Positions 4,170 to 5,231 of a stretch of 5,231 bases of DNA are shown piece by piece. This DNA comes from Planococcaceae bacterium UBA3378 (lineage in GTDB: Bacteria; Bacillota; Bacilli; Bacillales_A; Planococcaceae), in the NCBI GenBank assembly GCA_002359075.1, contig DEQA01000028.1:1-5231 (forward strand). Reading direction: 5' to 3'. Below the pieces are notes generated by a model that did not search any database, was not told where the DNA came from, and saw only the letters and a program-made list of their open reading frames with translations. The position numbers were made by a program, and so were the translations under genes. The first letter of the stretch is position 1. Each line of letters opens with the position of its first letter.

Positions 4170-4775
4170 CTATTTTCTTGTTTTATAAAATCTATATAGA
4201 AAATAACTGCCGAACACAATGACCGGGATGAAAAGATAGTATTTATAGCGGTTGAACAAATCTAATATATAAGACCAGTTGTCCCCTGCCCATGCCCCCA
4301 GCACAATGAGAATTGTATTCCACAGCACTGTCCCTAACAGCGTATATGTCAGAAAAGGTATTAGGGGCATCCTGGCAACTCCCGCCGGTATGGAAATCAG
4401 ACTGCGGATTACCGGAATAAACCGGCAAAAGAATACCGCCATATAACCGCGTTCTTGAAACCAGTCTACTGCACGGTCAATATCCCTTGGCCGTAAACGC
4501 AGGATCGTACCGGTTTTCCCTGCCAGCATCTTTTTAAGAAATGACAGGCTAACAAGCTTTCCTACATAGTATAAACAGATTGCCCCTGCCACTGAACCAA
4601 TAGTAGAACTAATAATTACTCCCGGGACGGTCATGCTTGTCCGTGTTGTCATGAAGCCACCGAACGTCAAAATGAATTCTGATGGAATGGGTGGAAAGAG
4701 ATTTTCCAGCGCGACCAAAAAAGCCACACCGAAATATCCCCAGCTATTCATTAACTCCGTCATCCATACTTCCAT
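4170..4775 (-). CDS. DedA family (VTT domain) membrane protein
   Basis: The product is 201 residues, typical for the family. Hallmarks are present: the re-entrant-loop motif ENLFPPIPSE (24-33) with its acidic residue and prolines, a glycine-rich segment TIGSVAGAICLYYVGK (58-73), and RFIPVIRSLISIPAGVARM (118-136) with Arg118, Pro121 and Arg124 in the conserved F-x-x-R-x-x-P-x-x-R pattern. The C terminus is a membrane helix and a basic tail (RFYKTRK). Characterised DedA proteins are membrane lipid carriers or flippases, including the recycling of undecaprenyl phosphate or phosphatidylethanolamine in Bacillus; which of these applies here is not decided by the sequence. ATG 4775 and ATG 4763 (MTELMNSWG) are both possible starts, and neither has a strong ribosome binding site. 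The promoter at 4805-4833 and terminator at 4143-4167 make it monocistronic. Confidence 0.93.
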   Translation of the reverse strand: MEVWMTELMNSWGYFGVAFLVALENLFPPIPSEFILTFGGFMTTRTSMTVPGVIISSTIGSVAGAICLYYVGKLVSLSFLKKMLAGKTGTILRLRPRDIDRAVDWFQERGYMAVFFCRFIPVIRSLISIPAGVARMPLIPFLTYTLLGTVLWNTILIVLGAWAGDNWSYILDLFNRYKYYLFIPVIVFGSYFLYRFYKTRK

Positions 4776-4804
4776 AGCGCTTACCCACTACTTTCTGCTA
4801 CAGC

Positions 4805-4833
4805 ATAATATTTTGTATTTACTCCTATTTCAG
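4805..4833 (-). promoter_or_regulatory. SigA-like promoter of the DedA gene
   Basis: On the minus strand CTGAAA (4828-4833) and TATTAT (4805-4810) are 17 nt apart. The predicted start near 4798 gives a leader of about 23 nt to ATG 4775. One mismatch in each hexamer and exact spacing make it a good candidate. Confidence 0.5.
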
Positions 4834-4856
4834 GTGAACAGTTACTGCCTTATTTT

Positions 4857-4901
4857 TTCGGTTACCTCAAAAGTGTTTGATGTTCTTATGATTCGGTTAC
4901 C
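4857..4901. repeat. 10-bp direct repeat upstream of the DedA promoter
   Basis: TTCGGTTACC occurs at 4857-4866 and 4892-4901, starting 35 bp apart. Each contains GGTTACC, itself a 3-1-3 dyad. The first copy is 24 bp upstream of the DedA -35. The placement suits an activator or response-regulator site; nothing in the window identifies the protein. Confidence 0.4.
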
Positions 4902-4937
4902 CGTAATAACAAAATAAAAACAGCAATCATTAATACG

Positions 4938-4949
4938 TAAACATGTTTA
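4938..4949. repeat. 12-bp palindrome TAAACATGTTTA
   Basis: This is a perfect 12-bp palindrome midway in the 355-bp gap between dedA and the PadR gene, which otherwise holds no gene. It could be a regulator half-site pair. No promoter elements line up with it. Confidence 0.3.
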
Positions 4950-4964
4950 TTTTATGTCCAAGCG

Positions 4965-5004
4965 TTAGAAATTAGACATTGCCGATTTCTAAAGCAGCTA
5001 GAAA
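4965..5004. repeat. three alternating hairpin arms (TTAGAAAT / ATTTCTAA / TAGAAA)
   Basis: ATTTCTAA (4985-4992) is the exact complement of TTAGAAAT (4965-4972), and its inner TTTCTA also pairs with TAGAAA (4999-5004). In RNA the middle arm could pair with only one partner at a time. The arrangement resembles an attenuator, but no T-run follows, and it lies more than 120 bp before the PadR start. Confidence 0.35.
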
Positions 5005-5064
5005 GCCGTCTTGGTTATATAAAGCGGCAGAGCAATAGCAGAATCAGACGACTACGCCGCACCA

Positions 5065-5120
5065 ATATAGTGTATGCAGCATAGTATAAGTTATATAGTG
5101 TATGTCATATAGTAATGCAA
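5065..5120 (+). repeat. four tandem 14-bp repeats before the PadR gene, likely operator
   Basis: Units begin at 5065, 5079, 5093 and 5107. Units 1 and 3 share the perfect 12-mer ATATAGTGTATG (5065-5076 and 5093-5104). Unit 2 is degenerate (GCATAGTATAAGTT) and unit 4 is close with a one-base deletion (ATATAGTAATGCAA). Short dyads sit inside: TATGC-A-GCATA (5073-5083) and TATG-T-CATA (5101-5109). The array contains -10-like TATAAG (5085-5090) and TATAGT copies, but I found no clear -35. It ends one base before the ribosome binding site of the PadR gene. PadR proteins commonly bind dyads at their own promoters, so autoregulation is a reasonable inference. Confidence 0.6.
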
Positions 5121-5130
5121 GAGGTGAATT

Positions 5131-5231
5131 ATGGATACATTACTGCACTCCATGTTAATTGAACTGAGAAGAGGAACATTAACGCTTGCTGTATTAAGTC
5201 AGCTGCAGGTCCCGCGCTACGGTTATTCTCT
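5131..5231 (+). CDS. PadR-family transcriptional regulator, N-terminal part only
   Basis: ATG 5131 follows GAGGTGA (5121-5127) at suitable distance, and 33 codons fit before the right edge. The start MDTLLHSMLIELRRGTLTLA, then VLSQL, then YGYSL is the standard first helices of a PadR winged-helix domain, where L-R-R-G-T-L-x-L-x-V-L and Y-G-Y-x-L are the recognisable signature. PadR proteins are dimeric repressors, often controlling themselves and a neighbouring membrane protein or efflux gene; the partner would be expected downstream of the window. The tandem repeats directly upstream (5065-5120) are its probable binding sites. The C-terminal half is missing, so subfamily and ligand cannot be judged. 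Confidence 0.87.
   Translation, partial: MDTLLHSMLIELRRGTLTLAVLSQLQVPRYGYS

Noticed and set aside
4633..4917. A 94-codon plus-strand frame.
   Set aside because: Antisense to the DedA start region and promoter; no ribosome binding site.

Overview
The window is AT-rich, with AAGGAGG-type ribosome binding sites, intrinsic terminators made of a hairpin followed by a T-run, a lipoprotein signal with a clean lipobox, and proteins that look like Bacillales families (a DUF3889/YqzG-YhdC-like exported protein, an EamA permease, a DedA protein and a PadR regulator). I read it as ordinary chromosomal DNA from a Bacillaceae or Planococcaceae bacterium. Genus cannot be told from this stretch. There is no rRNA, tRNA, CRISPR array, transposase or phage gene.

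Left part (1-1950). A secreted or anchored DUF3889-like gene runs off the left edge on the minus strand. It is divergent from a small predicted lipoprotein gene (485-856, +) with its own SigA-like promoter. A strong terminator (893-927) closes the next gene, an EamA/DMT-family permease (931-1803, -). The permease promoter (1902-1930) carries an inverted repeat around its -10 that looks like a repressor operator.

Middle part (1950-3850). About 445 bases between the permease promoter and the next gene hold no convincing gene, but do hold a protein-like open frame without a start codon and several inverted repeats. Then come a GNAT acetyltransferase (best start 2400, +), a convergent acidic 98-residue protein of unknown function (3040-3336, -), and a short three-helix membrane protein reading frame (about 3589-3801, +). 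The start of that last frame is unclear: a strong double ribosome binding site points at no normal start codon. At 3817-3923 there is a compact minus-strand unit of an inverted repeat, a perfect extended -10 and a strong terminator, which could make a small RNA of about 65 nt.

Right part (3850-5231). Two very short overlapping reading frames (3941-4137, -) lie directly downstream of the terminator of a DedA/VTT membrane protein gene (4170-4775, -). Upstream of dedA is a recognisable promoter, a spaced 10-bp direct repeat and alternative hairpin arms. The window ends in the first 33 codons of a PadR-family transcription factor (5131 onward, +), whose leader carries four tandem copies of a 14-bp repeat containing small dyads, probably its own control region.

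The genes do not form one pathway. They look like a series of mostly monocistronic housekeeping or accessory genes, several encoding envelope proteins (DUF3889-like, lipoprotein, EamA, small membrane protein, DedA). I do not see a clear new defence or biosynthetic system. The best leads are the candidate small RNA, the tandem operator ahead of padR, the permease operator and the unresolved small reading frames.
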